Source: Acidobacteriota bacterium (GTDB taxonomy: Bacteria; Actinomycetota; Acidimicrobiia; Spongiisociales; UBA5794). From it: a DNA stretch of 8,469 nt. The notes beneath the pieces were generated by a model, which did not search any database, was not told where the DNA came from, and worked only from the letters and a program-made list of their open reading frames with translations. The translations under genes and the position numbers were made by a program. The DNA is taken from positions 1 through 8,469 of the forward strand of contig JACZST010000076.1 of the NCBI GenBank assembly GCA_022574065.1, read 5' to 3'. Shown in pieces: positions 1 to 6,502 of the stretch; positions within the stretch are counted from its first letter, which is position 1, and each line of letters begins with the position of its first letter.

Positions 1-1189
1 CGGCAGGACGGAGCACCTTGTTGTAGTTCGAGCCCATTGAGTGGCCGTACGCCCCGGTCACCGGGGTTGCCACGATGTCACCGACCTCAACGCCTGCCGG
101 CAGCCAGCCGGCGGAGACGAGCACATCGCCGGTTTCGCAATGCTTCCCGACCAGCCTGATCTGCTGGGTTCTGGGGGCCTCGACGGCACCGGGGAGAAAG
201 GTCTCGTAGCCCGACCCGTAGAGCACCGGTCTGGGGTTGTCGCTCATGCCGCCGTCGACGGCCACGTAGGTGCGGATCCCCGGGATGACCTTGATGGTGC
301 CCACCGTGTACAGGGTCACTGCCGCCAAGGCGGTGATCGCCCTGCCCGGCTCGACCGAGATCCTCGATTGGAGGCCGTGTTGGGCGGCAGCGGCTCTGAT
401 TGTCTCCGCCCACCGGGTGATCGTCGGCGCCTCCTCTCCCTCCACGTATGCGACCCCGAGCCCCCCGCCGATCGAGACCTCCTCGAACCGGTCCGGTCCG
501 GTGAACGCGGCGATAACGCCCAGGGCTTCGGCGTACGATTCGCTGCGGAACACCTGGGAGCCAATGTGGGCGTGGATGCCCCGCAGGATCATCGCCGGGG
601 ATGTTTCGGCGTGTGCTACCGCCGCGGAAGCGGCACCGGTGGAGACGGTAAACCCGAATTTCGAGTCGTCCTGGCCGGTCCGCACGAACTCGTGCGTGTG
701 CGCTTCCACTCCGGGCGTGATGCGGATGAGGACTTCGGGGGGTTTGAGCCCGTCGCCGATCAGCGTCTCGATGCGGTCGATCTCGTCGAACGAGTCGACG
801 ACCAAACACCCGACCTCTTGTTCGAGCGCCATTCGCAGCTCGGCAAGACTCTTGTTGTTGCCGTGGAACACCAGGTCCGTTGCGGGTACTCCGGCGGCTC
901 GGGCAACCGAGAACTCTCCTCCCGTAGCCACGTCGAGACGCATCCCCTCCTCGTGGGCGAGTCGGGCCATGGCGGTGCACAGGAACGCCTTGGTGGCGTA
1001 CACCGCTCCTTCCCCGAAGGCGGCGACCACTTCCCGGCATCGTGCGCGCAGGTGAGCCTCGTCGTACACGAACAGCGGGGTGCCGTATTCGGCCGCCAGT
1101 TGGACGGTGTCGACCCCACCGATCGTCAACACATCATTGCTCGATGTGGCGGCAGTGTCGGGGAGCAGTGATGCCGAGATCGGGTTCAT
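1..1189 (-). CDS. lysA: Diaminopimelate decarboxylase LysA (3' end outside window)
   Basis: PLP-dependent enzyme that decarboxylates meso-2,6-diaminopimelate to L-lysine, the last step of lysine synthesis in the cytoplasm. Reading the minus strand from the ATG at 1189 gives 396 residues with no stop before the window edge. Visible motifs are YATKAF with the probable Schiff-base lysine K67, HGNNKS (109-114), GIHAHIGSQ (204-212), EPGRA from E280 (phosphate binding), VDGGMSDNPRP, GKHCETGD with catalytic-type C351, and GAYGHSMGSNYN near the edge. Family members are usually about 420-450 residues, so a few tens of C-terminal residues are missing. The ATG is the first possible start, because an in-frame TAG lies at 1205-1207. 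A weak Shine-Dalgarno AGGGTGA sits about 10 nt upstream. Only 31 nt separate it from argR, so co-transcription is likely. Fold-type III relatives (arginine or ornithine decarboxylases) are less likely given the lysA-type motif set. Confidence 0.96.
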   Translation of the reverse strand, partial: MNPISASLLPDTAATSSNDVLTIGGVDTVQLAAEYGTPLFVYDEAHLRARCREVVAAFGEGAVYATKAFLCTAMARLAHEEGMRLDVATGGEFSVARAAGVPATDLVFHGNNKSLAELRMALEQEVGCLVVDSFDEIDRIETLIGDGLKPPEVLIRITPGVEAHTHEFVRTGQDDSKFGFTVSTGAASAAVAHAETSPAMILRGIHAHIGSQVFRSESYAEALGVIAAFTGPDRFEEVSIGGGLGVAYVEGEEAPTITRWAETIRAAAAQHGLQSRISVEPGRAITALAAVTLYTVGTIKVIPGIRTYVAVDGGMSDNPRPVLYGSGYETFLPGAVEAPRTQQIRLVGKHCETGDVLVSAGWLPAGVEVGDIVATPVTGAYGHSMGSNYNKVLRPA

Positions 1190-1220
1190 GCTGCTGGGTT
1201 CACCCTACGAGCAGCCACGC

Positions 1221-1700
1221 TCACGAAGCGCCGTGCACACGACTGCCGGGCTCGGCCAGCGTGAGCAGCTCGGTCGCAAGTCGGTCACCGGTCACACCGT
1301 CATCGGCAAGGACCAGCACGGTGTTGTCCCCGGCAACCGTCCCAAGCACATCGGGATGGCCCGCCTCGTCGATCACCTGGGCCAGGGCGGAGGCGTAACC
1401 AGCCGGGGTACCGATCAGCACGAGATTGCTGCTCCCCCGGATCGAGGACGCCCAGCGTCGCAAGGCCCGGGAGAGCACGACGATCCGGTCGTTGTCCTTG
1501 GTGCCTGGCATTGCATAGATCATCCGCTGCCCGTCTCCACGCACCTTCACCAAGCCCAGCTCGGCAATGTCGCGTGAGATCGTGGCCTGGGCGGCTTCGA
1601 TGCTTGCCTCACGCAGCGCAGCCACTATCTCGGATTGGGTAGAAATGTCCCGGTGCTCGATCAGACTCAGAATCTCCGCCTGGCGGGAGCGCTTGCTCAT
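1221..1700 (-). CDS. argR: Arginine repressor ArgR
   Basis: Arginine-responsive transcriptional repressor, 159 residues, a normal length for ArgR/AhrC. An N-terminal winged helix-turn-helix (about 1-65) holds the recognition helix in ATISRDIAELGLVKV (39-53). The C-terminal oligomerisation and arginine-binding domain (about 90-159) has NLVLIGTPAGYASALAQVID and GTVAGDNT (120-127). Family members usually read AGDDT, with the Asp pair contacting arginine; here the second Asp is Asn (N126). The gene starts 18 nt after argJ stops and ends 31 nt before lysA starts, so it is probably transcribed with them. The Shine-Dalgarno is poor (an AGG directly next to the ATG), which suggests translation coupled to argJ. 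Hexameric ArgR is known to bind ARG-box palindromes at arg promoters. The likely target here is the argJ/argC divergent region, which would make the gene autoregulated (inference). Confidence 0.95.
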   Translation of the reverse strand: MSKRSRQAEILSLIEHRDISTQSEIVAALREASIEAAQATISRDIAELGLVKVRGDGQRMIYAMPGTKDNDRIVVLSRALRRWASSIRGSSNLVLIGTPAGYASALAQVIDEAGHPDVLGTVAGDNTVLVLADDGVTGDRLATELLTLAEPGSRVHGAS

Positions 1701-1718
1701 CCTGGACCCGAGGCAGGC

Positions 1719-2876
1719 TCAGGTGGTGTAGTCGGCATTGATGCTCACATACTCCCTGGTGAGATCGGTCGACAGATAGCTCGCACCAGCGTCGCCGATC
1801 CCCAGATCGAGGTCGATCTTCAGCACCTGGGTGTCCATGTCCGGCTCACCACCGGTGGGCTGGCCATTGCTGAACAGCGCCGTGCCGTTGAAGCTCAGCT
1901 CGAGTCGATCGACGTCGACCTTTGCCGGGCCCCGGTCAGAGGTCGCCGTTCCGGCGGCGGCGATCACACGACCCCAGTTGGGGTCTCTGCCGAACGCCGC
2001 GGTCTTCACCAGGCTCGAGGTGGCGATTTGTCGAGCAATGGCAACGGCATCCTCATCGGTGGCGGCGCTACTCACCCGGATCTCGATCAACAATGTGGCT
2101 CCCTCGCCGTCCTCCACGATCTGGCGAGCCAAATCGCGGCAAACCTGCTGGAGCGCCGATTCGAATTCGGTGTCGACACGAGGTGCCTCGGCGGCGCCAT
2201 TGGCCAGCAGGATGACCGCGTCGTTGGTGGAAGTATCTCCATCGACGGAGATTCGATTGAAACTCGACTCGACCGCAGCTTGCAGAAACTCTGAGGCTTG
2301 GTCGGGGACGAGGGCGTAGTCGGTCGTGACCACCGCCAGCATGGTGGCAAGTGCGGGATGAATCATCCCGGAGCCCTTGGCGATCCCGCCGACGGCGAAA
2401 TCGTCGGTGGCGGCCACCGAGTGCTTGGGCCGGGTGTCGGTGGTCATGATCGCGTTCGCAGCATCGATCCCGCCCTCGTCGCTCAGACTCGCCACCACCT
2501 GTGGCAGACCCTTGCTGATCTTGTCGATCGGAAGCGGTACGCCGATGAGGCCGGTGGACAGCACCAATACCTCCTCGAGCGAGAGGCTCAGCAAGGCTGC
2601 GGTTTCCGAAGCCATTGTGATGGCGTCCGACTCTCCTTGGGCTCCGTTGACAGCATTGGCCACCCCCGAGTTGATCACAACAGCTTGTGGCTGGGCGCTG
2701 CGCAGATGAGACTTCGACACCCGGATGGGTGCTGCCTGCACCTGGTTGGTGGTGAACATGGCTGCGCCTGTTGCCCGAGGCACCGATCGAACGATCGCCA
2801 GATCCTTTCGGCCGTTTCTGCGAATTCCAGAAGACACGCCGCTGGCGACGAAGCCACCCGGTGCGGTTACGCTCAC
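1719..2876 (-). CDS. argJ: Glutamate N-acetyltransferase / ornithine acetyltransferase ArgJ
   Basis: Ornithine acetyltransferase that moves the acetyl group from N-acetylornithine to glutamate, closing the cyclic arginine pathway; some members also use acetyl-CoA to make N-acetylglutamate. The product has 385 residues. The self-cleavage motif is clear: KGSGMIHPALATML (167-180), with T178 expected to become the N-terminal nucleophile of the beta chain after cleavage between A177 and T178. STGLIG (107-112) carries the Thr-Gly oxyanion-hole pair. VVINSGVANAVNG, KTAAFGRDPNWGRV and the C-terminal YVSINADYTT are family hallmarks, although NSGNANACTG is the commoner form of the first. The start is GTG at 2876, preceded by GGGGGA at slightly short spacing; MSVTAPGGF aligns with the usual ArgJ N-terminus. 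The start overlaps the stop of a short upstream ORF (GTGA). It is the first gene of the argJ-argR-lysA group. Mono- or bifunctionality cannot be told from sequence alone. Confidence 0.97.
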   Translation of the reverse strand: MSVTAPGGFVASGVSSGIRRNGRKDLAIVRSVPRATGAAMFTTNQVQAAPIRVSKSHLRSAQPQAVVINSGVANAVNGAQGESDAITMASETAALLSLSLEEVLVLSTGLIGVPLPIDKISKGLPQVVASLSDEGGIDAANAIMTTDTRPKHSVAATDDFAVGGIAKGSGMIHPALATMLAVVTTDYALVPDQASEFLQAAVESSFNRISVDGDTSTNDAVILLANGAAEAPRVDTEFESALQQVCRDLARQIVEDGEGATLLIEIRVSSAATDEDAVAIARQIATSSLVKTAAFGRDPNWGRVIAAAGTATSDRGPAKVDVDRLELSFNGTALFSNGQPTGGEPDMDTQVLKIDLDLGIGDAGASYLSTDLTREYVSINADYTT

Positions 2877-2920
2877 CGTTCCCCCACGTACATCGAAGGC
2901 GTTGAATTGGCTCTTTTCAT
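2873..2920 (-). CDS. Possible 15-codon upstream ORF coupled to argJ
   Basis: A short ORF starts at ATG 2920 on the minus strand and reads MKRANSTPSMYVGER before TGA. Its stop overlaps the argJ GTG start in a GTGA arrangement. An AGGA sequence lies 6 nt before the ATG, a better-spaced ribosome site than the one directly before argJ. It could be a small leader peptide that delivers ribosomes to argJ, or chance. A reading error that would fuse it to argJ is also possible, since many ArgJ proteins have a longer N-terminus. There are only two arginine codons, so it is not an obvious attenuator. No protein family is recognised. Confidence 0.25.
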   Translation of the reverse strand: MKRANSTPSMYVGER

Positions 2921-2985
2921 GACGAATCCTGTATTTGGATTGGCTAGGTCTCGGTGTCGATCTGACAACTACTGAGTATTATGCA

Positions 2986-3002
2986 ATGTTAGAGAATAAC
3001 AT
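2986..3002. promoter_or_regulatory. Perfect inverted repeat, candidate operator
   Basis: ATGTTA and TAACAT form perfect 6-bp arms around a 5-bp centre (GAGAA). The repeat directly abuts the ARG-box-like sequence 2973-2985. It would lie over or just after the transcription start expected from TATTAT at 2977-2982. Its size (17 bp), symmetry and AT-richness fit a repressor operator, and ARG boxes often occur as adjacent pairs. However, the arms do not match the ARG-box consensus well, so another regulator is possible. Confidence 0.35.
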
Positions 3003-3132
3003 CCAGTTAGTGCCAAAAGACCAGTCCGAACCCGACGGGGAAAGCGACCACCATAGACGCCCACGGCCGTGTGCGACGGGGCGAAGGCTCGAAGCACTCG
3101 CCCCGGCGAGACCGCGGCGAGGAAGGGCATGA
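2986..3132 (+). CDS. Possible arginine-rich leader ORF overlapping argC start
   Basis: An open frame runs from ATG 2986 (or GTG 3010) to a TGA whose bases overlap the argC ATG (ATGA). From ATG 2986 it would encode 48 residues. The last 27 contain nine arginines, four of them AGA or AGG codons and two CGA, in clusters such as RRPRP and RPRRGR. Such a composition and a coupled stop are what an arginine-sensing leader peptide would show. Against it, there is no Shine-Dalgarno before either start, the ATG lies at or before the predicted transcription start, and GC-rich DNA often gives arginine in off-frames. No family is recognised; treat as a hypothesis. Confidence 0.2.
   Translation: MLENNIQLVPKDQSEPDGESDHHRRPRPCATGRRLEALAPARPRRGRA
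3077..3110 (+). promoter_or_regulatory. Two mutually exclusive hairpins in the argC leader
   Basis: CGGGGCGA (3077-3084) pairs perfectly with TCGCCCCG (3098-3105), an 8-bp GC-rich stem with a 13-nt loop that can hold a small inner GCT/AGC stem. The right arm can instead form CTCGC-CCCG-GCGAG (3097-3110), a 5-bp stem. The two cannot coexist. The structure ends 18-23 nt before the argC ATG, just ahead of its ribosome site. There is no U tract, so it is not a classic intrinsic terminator. An alternative-structure switch is possible but unproven. Confidence 0.35.
3119..3126 (+). promoter_or_regulatory. argC ribosome-binding site
   Basis: GAGGAAGG, two nt before the argC ATG by its right edge with its AGGA core about 5 nt away, is the best Shine-Dalgarno in the window. 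It decides the argC start at ATG 3129 over the in-frame GTG at 3069, which would add 20 residues with no family similarity. Confidence 0.7.
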
Positions 3133-4169
3133 GCTCGACAGACGGCCATCGGGTTGGCATTCTCGGAGCATCTGGTTACGCCGGCGCCGAGCTGATGCGC
3201 CTGTGCGCCCAGCACCCTTCCTTTGAGATTGCGTTTGCATCGGCCGAGAGCCAGGCAGGCGTCGCAGTCGGTTCCCTTTACCCGAGCCTGGCCGCCGACT
3301 ACCCCACGATGGAGTTCGGTCACTGGGAGGAGGTCCCCGAAGGGCTGGACATCGTGTTCGTCGCCCTGTCCCACGGTGTATCTCAGGAGGTGATCCCCCA
3401 CCTCGTCGCCAAGCACATCATCGACCTGGGCGCAGACTTCAGGCTGGACGACCCCGCCCTCTACCCAACCTGGTACGGCTGGGAGCATCCGGCGCCGGAG
3501 CTGCTCGCCGACTTCGTGCTCGGGGTGCCCGAGCTGTTCCGCGACGAACTACGGGGGGCGGCAGCCATCGCCGTCCCCGGCTGCTACGTGACGACAGCGA
3601 CGCTGGCATTGGCCCCGCTGCTGGTGGCCGGTCTCATCGAACCGACCGGGATCGTGGTCAATGGAGTAAGCGGTGTCTCCGGCGCAGGTCGCGGCGCCAC
3701 GGCAGGCACATCGTTCTCCGCGGTGAATGAGACCTTCGCTCCCTACGGGCTCCTGACACACCGTCATACACCGGAGATGGAGATGATCTTGACCCGCGTC
3801 GCAGGAGAAAAGGCGGAGTTGCTGTTCACCCCCCATCTGGCCCCGATGACCCGGGGCATCTTGGCGACCTGCTACGCACGGCCGAGCGGTGACCACGACA
3901 CGGAGGCTCTTCTGGAGACGATGTCTTCGCGCTATGCCGGCGAACCGTTTGTCTCGGTGTTGACAGGAATCCCAACCACCAAGGCCACGCTGGGATCCAA
4001 CGCCATCCACATGACGGCGCGGCGCGATCAACGCACCGGTTGGGTCATCGCCATCGCCGCCCTGGACAACCTGGTCAAGGGAGCGAGCGGGCAGGCCATT
4101 CAGTGCGCCAATCTGGCGATCGGCATCGATGAGGCATCGGGTTTGGCGCGCGCCGGGGTCTATCCATGA
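3129..4169 (+). CDS. argC: N-acetyl-gamma-glutamyl-phosphate reductase ArgC
   Basis: NADPH-dependent reductase that converts N-acetylglutamyl phosphate to N-acetylglutamate semialdehyde, the third step of ornithine synthesis. The product has 346 residues, normal for the family. The N-terminal Rossmann motif is VGILGASGYAGAEL (9-22). The catalytic cysteine is C152 in VPGCYVTT; most family members have CYPT, so the Pro to Val change is unusual. SGVSGAGR (181-188), HRHTPE (211-216, with H211 and E216 in the expected catalytic positions), FTPHLAPMTRGILATCY and DNLVKGASGQAIQ follow in the normal order. The start is ATG 3129, chosen for its strong ribosome site and because it places the Rossmann motif at the usual distance from the N-terminus. 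Its stop overlaps the argB start by 4 nt (ATGA), so the two are translationally coupled. It is divergent from argJ across the control region. Confidence 0.98.
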   Translation: MSSTDGHRVGILGASGYAGAELMRLCAQHPSFEIAFASAESQAGVAVGSLYPSLAADYPTMEFGHWEEVPEGLDIVFVALSHGVSQEVIPHLVAKHIIDLGADFRLDDPALYPTWYGWEHPAPELLADFVLGVPELFRDELRGAAAIAVPGCYVTTATLALAPLLVAGLIEPTGIVVNGVSGVSGAGRGATAGTSFSAVNETFAPYGLLTHRHTPEMEMILTRVAGEKAELLFTPHLAPMTRGILATCYARPSGDHDTEALLETMSSRYAGEPFVSVLTGIPTTKATLGSNAIHMTARRDQRTGWVIAIAALDNLVKGASGQAIQCANLAIGIDEASGLARAGVYP

Positions 4170-5020
4170 CCGACAGCCCCGGAGCCTCAGCCATTTTGAG
4201 TCAGGCGTTTCCACATATTCAGCGCTTTCGCGGGCAGACGATCGTGGCCAAGACCGGAGGCCGCGCTCTGGCCGATCCTGAGCTGGCTCGTCAAATCGCC
4301 GGCGACGTCGTCTTGATGCACTCGGTCGGGATCCGATGCGTCGTCGTTCACGGCGGCGGACCGCAGATCTCGGAGGTGCTCGACCGATTCGGCAAGGAAA
4401 CCGAGTTCATAGAAGGACACCGGGTCACCGACGCCGAGTCCCTCGAGATCACCCGGATGGTTCTCGTCGGAAAGGTGAATCGCGACATCGTCTCCGAGAT
4501 CAACCGACACGGGCCGATCGCCCTCGGCGTGTCCGGCGAAGACGCCGGGCTCATCCTGGCAGAGCAGAGGCATCCGGAGTTGGGGTTCGTCGGCAATGTC
4601 AAGGCCGTGAATCCCCATATCCTCGAGCGCCTGCTCGCCGAACAACTCGTCCCCGTGGTCTCAACCATCGGCACCGACGAGGCGGGCCAGGCCTACAACA
4701 TCAATGCCGACGTTGTCGCCGGTGCGATCGCCGCCGCCGTCGATGCCGCCAAGCTGATCTACCTGACCGATGTCGATGGTCTGCTCGAGGATGTTTCCGA
4801 CCCCGGCTCGCTCACCGCGAAGGCGACCGATACCCAGATCGAGGCCCTGATCGAGCAGGGGTCGATCCGGGATGGGATGCTTCCCAAGCTCGAGGGCTGC
4901 CTGACTGCGGTGCACGGCGGCGTCGGATCGGCCCACATCGTCAACGCCGCGACACCCCATTCCCTGCTCGTTGCGATGACCGACCAGGAGCTGGGAACCA
5001 CGATCTCACGGCACCAATGA
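4166..5020 (+). CDS. argB: Acetylglutamate kinase ArgB
   Basis: Phosphorylates N-acetylglutamate with ATP, providing the substrate of ArgC. The 284-residue product is of normal length. An N-terminal helix, LSQAFPHIQRFRG (11-23), is the extension that builds the ring-shaped hexamer in arginine-inhibited kinases. Catalytic K29 lies in VAKTGGRAL, where most relatives have KYGGNAM. VVVHGGGPQI, GHRVTDAE, GVSGEDAGL (the GEDA form known from actinobacterial ArgB), NINADVVAGA, LTDVDGLL and MLPKLEGCLTAV follow. The C-terminal arginine-site loop, usually VEIFTDEGIGT, is VAMTDQELGTT: one residue shorter and without the Glu that contacts arginine. Feedback inhibition may therefore differ (inference). The gene overlaps argC by 4 nt and is followed after 75 nt by leuC. 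Confidence 0.96.
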   Translation: MTDSPGASAILSQAFPHIQRFRGQTIVAKTGGRALADPELARQIAGDVVLMHSVGIRCVVVHGGGPQISEVLDRFGKETEFIEGHRVTDAESLEITRMVLVGKVNRDIVSEINRHGPIALGVSGEDAGLILAEQRHPELGFVGNVKAVNPHILERLLAEQLVPVVSTIGTDEAGQAYNINADVVAGAIAAAVDAAKLIYLTDVDGLLEDVSDPGSLTAKATDTQIEALIEQGSIRDGMLPKLEGCLTAVHGGVGSAHIVNAATPHSLLVAMTDQELGTTISRHQ

Positions 5021-5078
5021 CGACCCACAATGGTGCTGTACCCGTGGCAGCCCACCTCCGCAGTCTCTGACCAAGACC

Positions 5079-5084
5079 TAAGAT
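5079..5084 (+). promoter_or_regulatory. Possible -10 element of an internal leuC promoter
   Basis: TAAGAT, 4/6 to TATAAT and fitting the actinobacterial TANNNT pattern, lies in the 75-nt argB-leuC gap, 11 nt before the leuC ATG. Initiation about 7 nt downstream would leave only about 5 nt of leader, which fits the lack of a Shine-Dalgarno before leuC. No good -35 hexamer is seen. This would separate leucine from arginine control. Confidence 0.3.
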
Positions 5085-5095
5085 TCCCAACTCTC

Positions 5096-6502
5096 ATGAA
5101 GCAGCCACAAACGATGCTCGACAAGGTCTGGGACGATCACGTCGTCCGTAGCGCCCCCGGCGAGCCCGATCTGCTCTATGTCGACATGCACCTCATCCAT
5201 GAGGTGACGTCTCCGCAGGCCTTCGAGAGCCTTGCGCTGTCCGGGCGCCGGGTGCGGAGACCCGACCTCAGCATGGCGACCGTCGACCACGGCATCCCGA
5301 CGGTGGGGCGGGAACTCGGCATCAGCGACCCGCTGTCCAGGCACCAGATCGAAGCGCTCGAGCAGAACTGCGAGGAGCACGGCATCACGCTGTTCGGCGT
5401 CGACGATCTGCGCCAAGGCATCGTCCACATCATCGGCCCCGAGCAGGGGCTCACCCAGCCCGGCATGTTCATCGTATGTGGCGACTCGCACACTTCGACC
5501 CACGGTGCCTTCGGAGCGCTGGCCATCGGCATCGGTACCTCGGAAGTCGAGCATGTGCTCGCCACCCAGACCCTGCCACGGGCCAAGCCCGGCTCGTTGG
5601 CAGTCACCGTCGACGGAGACCTTCCTCTCGGCGTGACTGCCAAGGACGTCATCCTCGGAATCATCCGGGAAATTGGTGTGAACGGTGGTCATGAGACGGT
5701 CATCGAGTACCGCGGAAGTACCATCACCGGCCTTTCCATGGCGGGCCGGATGACGGTGTGCAACATGTCCATCGAGGCCGGGGCAGTGGCGGGAATGATC
5801 GCCCCGGACGACACGACTTTCGCCTATCTGGAAGGCAGGCCGTATGTGCCCACGGGCGGCCTCTGGGAGGAGATGGTTGCGTACTGGGAGACCATCCCTT
5901 CCGATGCCGATGCCGTATTCGACCGCGAGGTCGTTATCGATACGACCGGTCTGGAGCCGTTTGTCTCCTGGGGCGTCAACCCTGCCCAGGTCGTCGAGGT
6001 AACCGGCCGGGTCCCTTCACCGGACAGTTTCGATGACCCGCTGGAGCGGGACAGCGCTCGGCGTGCCCTCGAGTACATGGATCTGGAACCGGGAACGGCG
6101 ATGACGGACATCGGGATCGACCGCGTGTTCTTCGGCTCGTGCACCAACGCCAGGATCGAGGACCTCCGCGCCGGGGCCGAGGTCATCCAGGGCAGGACGG
6201 TGCACCCCGACGTCGGCGCCATGGTGGTGCCCGGCTCCGGGCTGGTGAAGCTGCAGGCCGAGGAGGAGGGCCTCGACCGCATCTACAAGGAGGCCGGGTT
6301 CGAGTGGCGCGACGCCGGCTGTTCGATGTGTCTCGCCATGAACGACGACATTCTGTCGCCAGGAGAGCGATGCGCCTCGACGTCGAACCGCAACTACGAG
6401 GGGAGACAGGGTCGCGGCGGGAGAACCCACCTGATGAGCCCGCAGATGGCCGTCGCCGCAGCGATTGCCGGACACCTCGTCGACGTCAGGGCGTGGCAAT
6501 GA
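5096..6502 (+). CDS. leuC: 3-isopropylmalate dehydratase large subunit LeuC
   Basis: Large subunit of isopropylmalate isomerase, which converts 2-isopropylmalate to 3-isopropylmalate in leucine synthesis and carries the [4Fe-4S] cluster in the aconitase fold. The product has 468 residues, normal for bacterial LeuC. Hallmarks are DKVWDDHVV near the N-terminus, the DHGIPT segment, CGDSHTSTHGAFGALAIGIGTSEVEHVLATQ, and the cluster ligands C349 (GSCTN), C409 and C412 (GCSMCLAMN). SPGERCASTSNRNYEGRQGRGGRTHLMSP is split by the active-site residues in the usual way near the C-terminus. ATG 5096 was chosen because QTMLDKVWDDHVV aligns with the normal N-terminus. An in-frame ATG at 5030 would add 22 residues with no resemblance to the family, and ATG 5114 would be slightly short. 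There is no clear ribosome site. It overlaps leuD by 4 nt. Confidence 0.97.
   Translation: MKQPQTMLDKVWDDHVVRSAPGEPDLLYVDMHLIHEVTSPQAFESLALSGRRVRRPDLSMATVDHGIPTVGRELGISDPLSRHQIEALEQNCEEHGITLFGVDDLRQGIVHIIGPEQGLTQPGMFIVCGDSHTSTHGAFGALAIGIGTSEVEHVLATQTLPRAKPGSLAVTVDGDLPLGVTAKDVILGIIREIGVNGGHETVIEYRGSTITGLSMAGRMTVCNMSIEAGAVAGMIAPDDTTFAYLEGRPYVPTGGLWEEMVAYWETIPSDADAVFDREVVIDTTGLEPFVSWGVNPAQVVEVTGRVPSPDSFDDPLERDSARRALEYMDLEPGTAMTDIGIDRVFFGSCTNARIEDLRAGAEVIQGRTVHPDVGAMVVPGSGLVKLQAEEEGLDRIYKEAGFEWRDAGCSMCLAMNDDILSPGERCASTSNRNYEGRQGRGGRTHLMSPQMAVAAAIAGHLVDVRAWQ

Larger units (their letters stand above)
2877..3128. promoter_or_regulatory. Divergent argJ / argC control region
   Basis: This 252-bp gap separates two divergent arg operons. 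Bases about 2930-3018 are strikingly AT-rich against the GC-rich surroundings, as expected for promoters. TATTAT (2977-2982, plus) and CATAAT (2983-2978, minus) are overlapping -10-like hexamers, each 5/6 to consensus. TGACA-type -35 candidates overlap at 2962-2968 (CTGACA plus, TTGTCA minus), and TTGGCA lies on the minus strand at 3016-3011. The spacings between these elements are not ideal, so exact promoters are uncertain. TGAGTATTATGCA (2973-2985) resembles an ARG box: its right half ends in ATGCA, as in actinobacterial ArgR sites, but the left half is weak. A perfect inverted repeat follows immediately. ArgR, encoded one gene away, is the natural candidate regulator of both operons. Confidence 0.6.

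Noticed and set aside
41..1171. Long plus-strand open frame (376 codons) opposite lysA, plus 270-1055 and minus-strand frame 87-1040
   Set aside because: They are shadows of lysA, whose minus-strand frame shows all decarboxylase motifs. Their translations are low-complexity Arg/Gly/Pro-rich with no family resemblance.
1196..1206. GGGT-GA-ACCC mini palindrome before lysA
   Set aside because: Four-bp arms with a two-base centre are too small to claim as an operator or terminator.
1635..2975. Plus-strand frames 1635-2294 and 2298-2975 opposite argJ
   Set aside because: Antisense shadows of a well-conserved argJ; no recognisable domain and no ribosome site.
3069..3128. GTG 3069 as an earlier argC start
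   Set aside because: It would add 20 residues without family similarity and has no ribosome site. GAGGAAGG directly before ATG 3129 decides the start.
3549..4214. Minus-strand 221-codon frame opposite argC
   Set aside because: Antisense of conserved argC sequence, with no motif of its own.
5030..5095. ATG 5030 as the leuC start
   Set aside because: The extra 22 residues do not match LeuC N-termini, and ATG 5096 aligns properly.
6139..6498. Extension of the leuD frame upstream into leuC
   Set aside because: The frame is open by chance. LeuD begins at ATG 6499, where family similarity and the ATGA overlap start.
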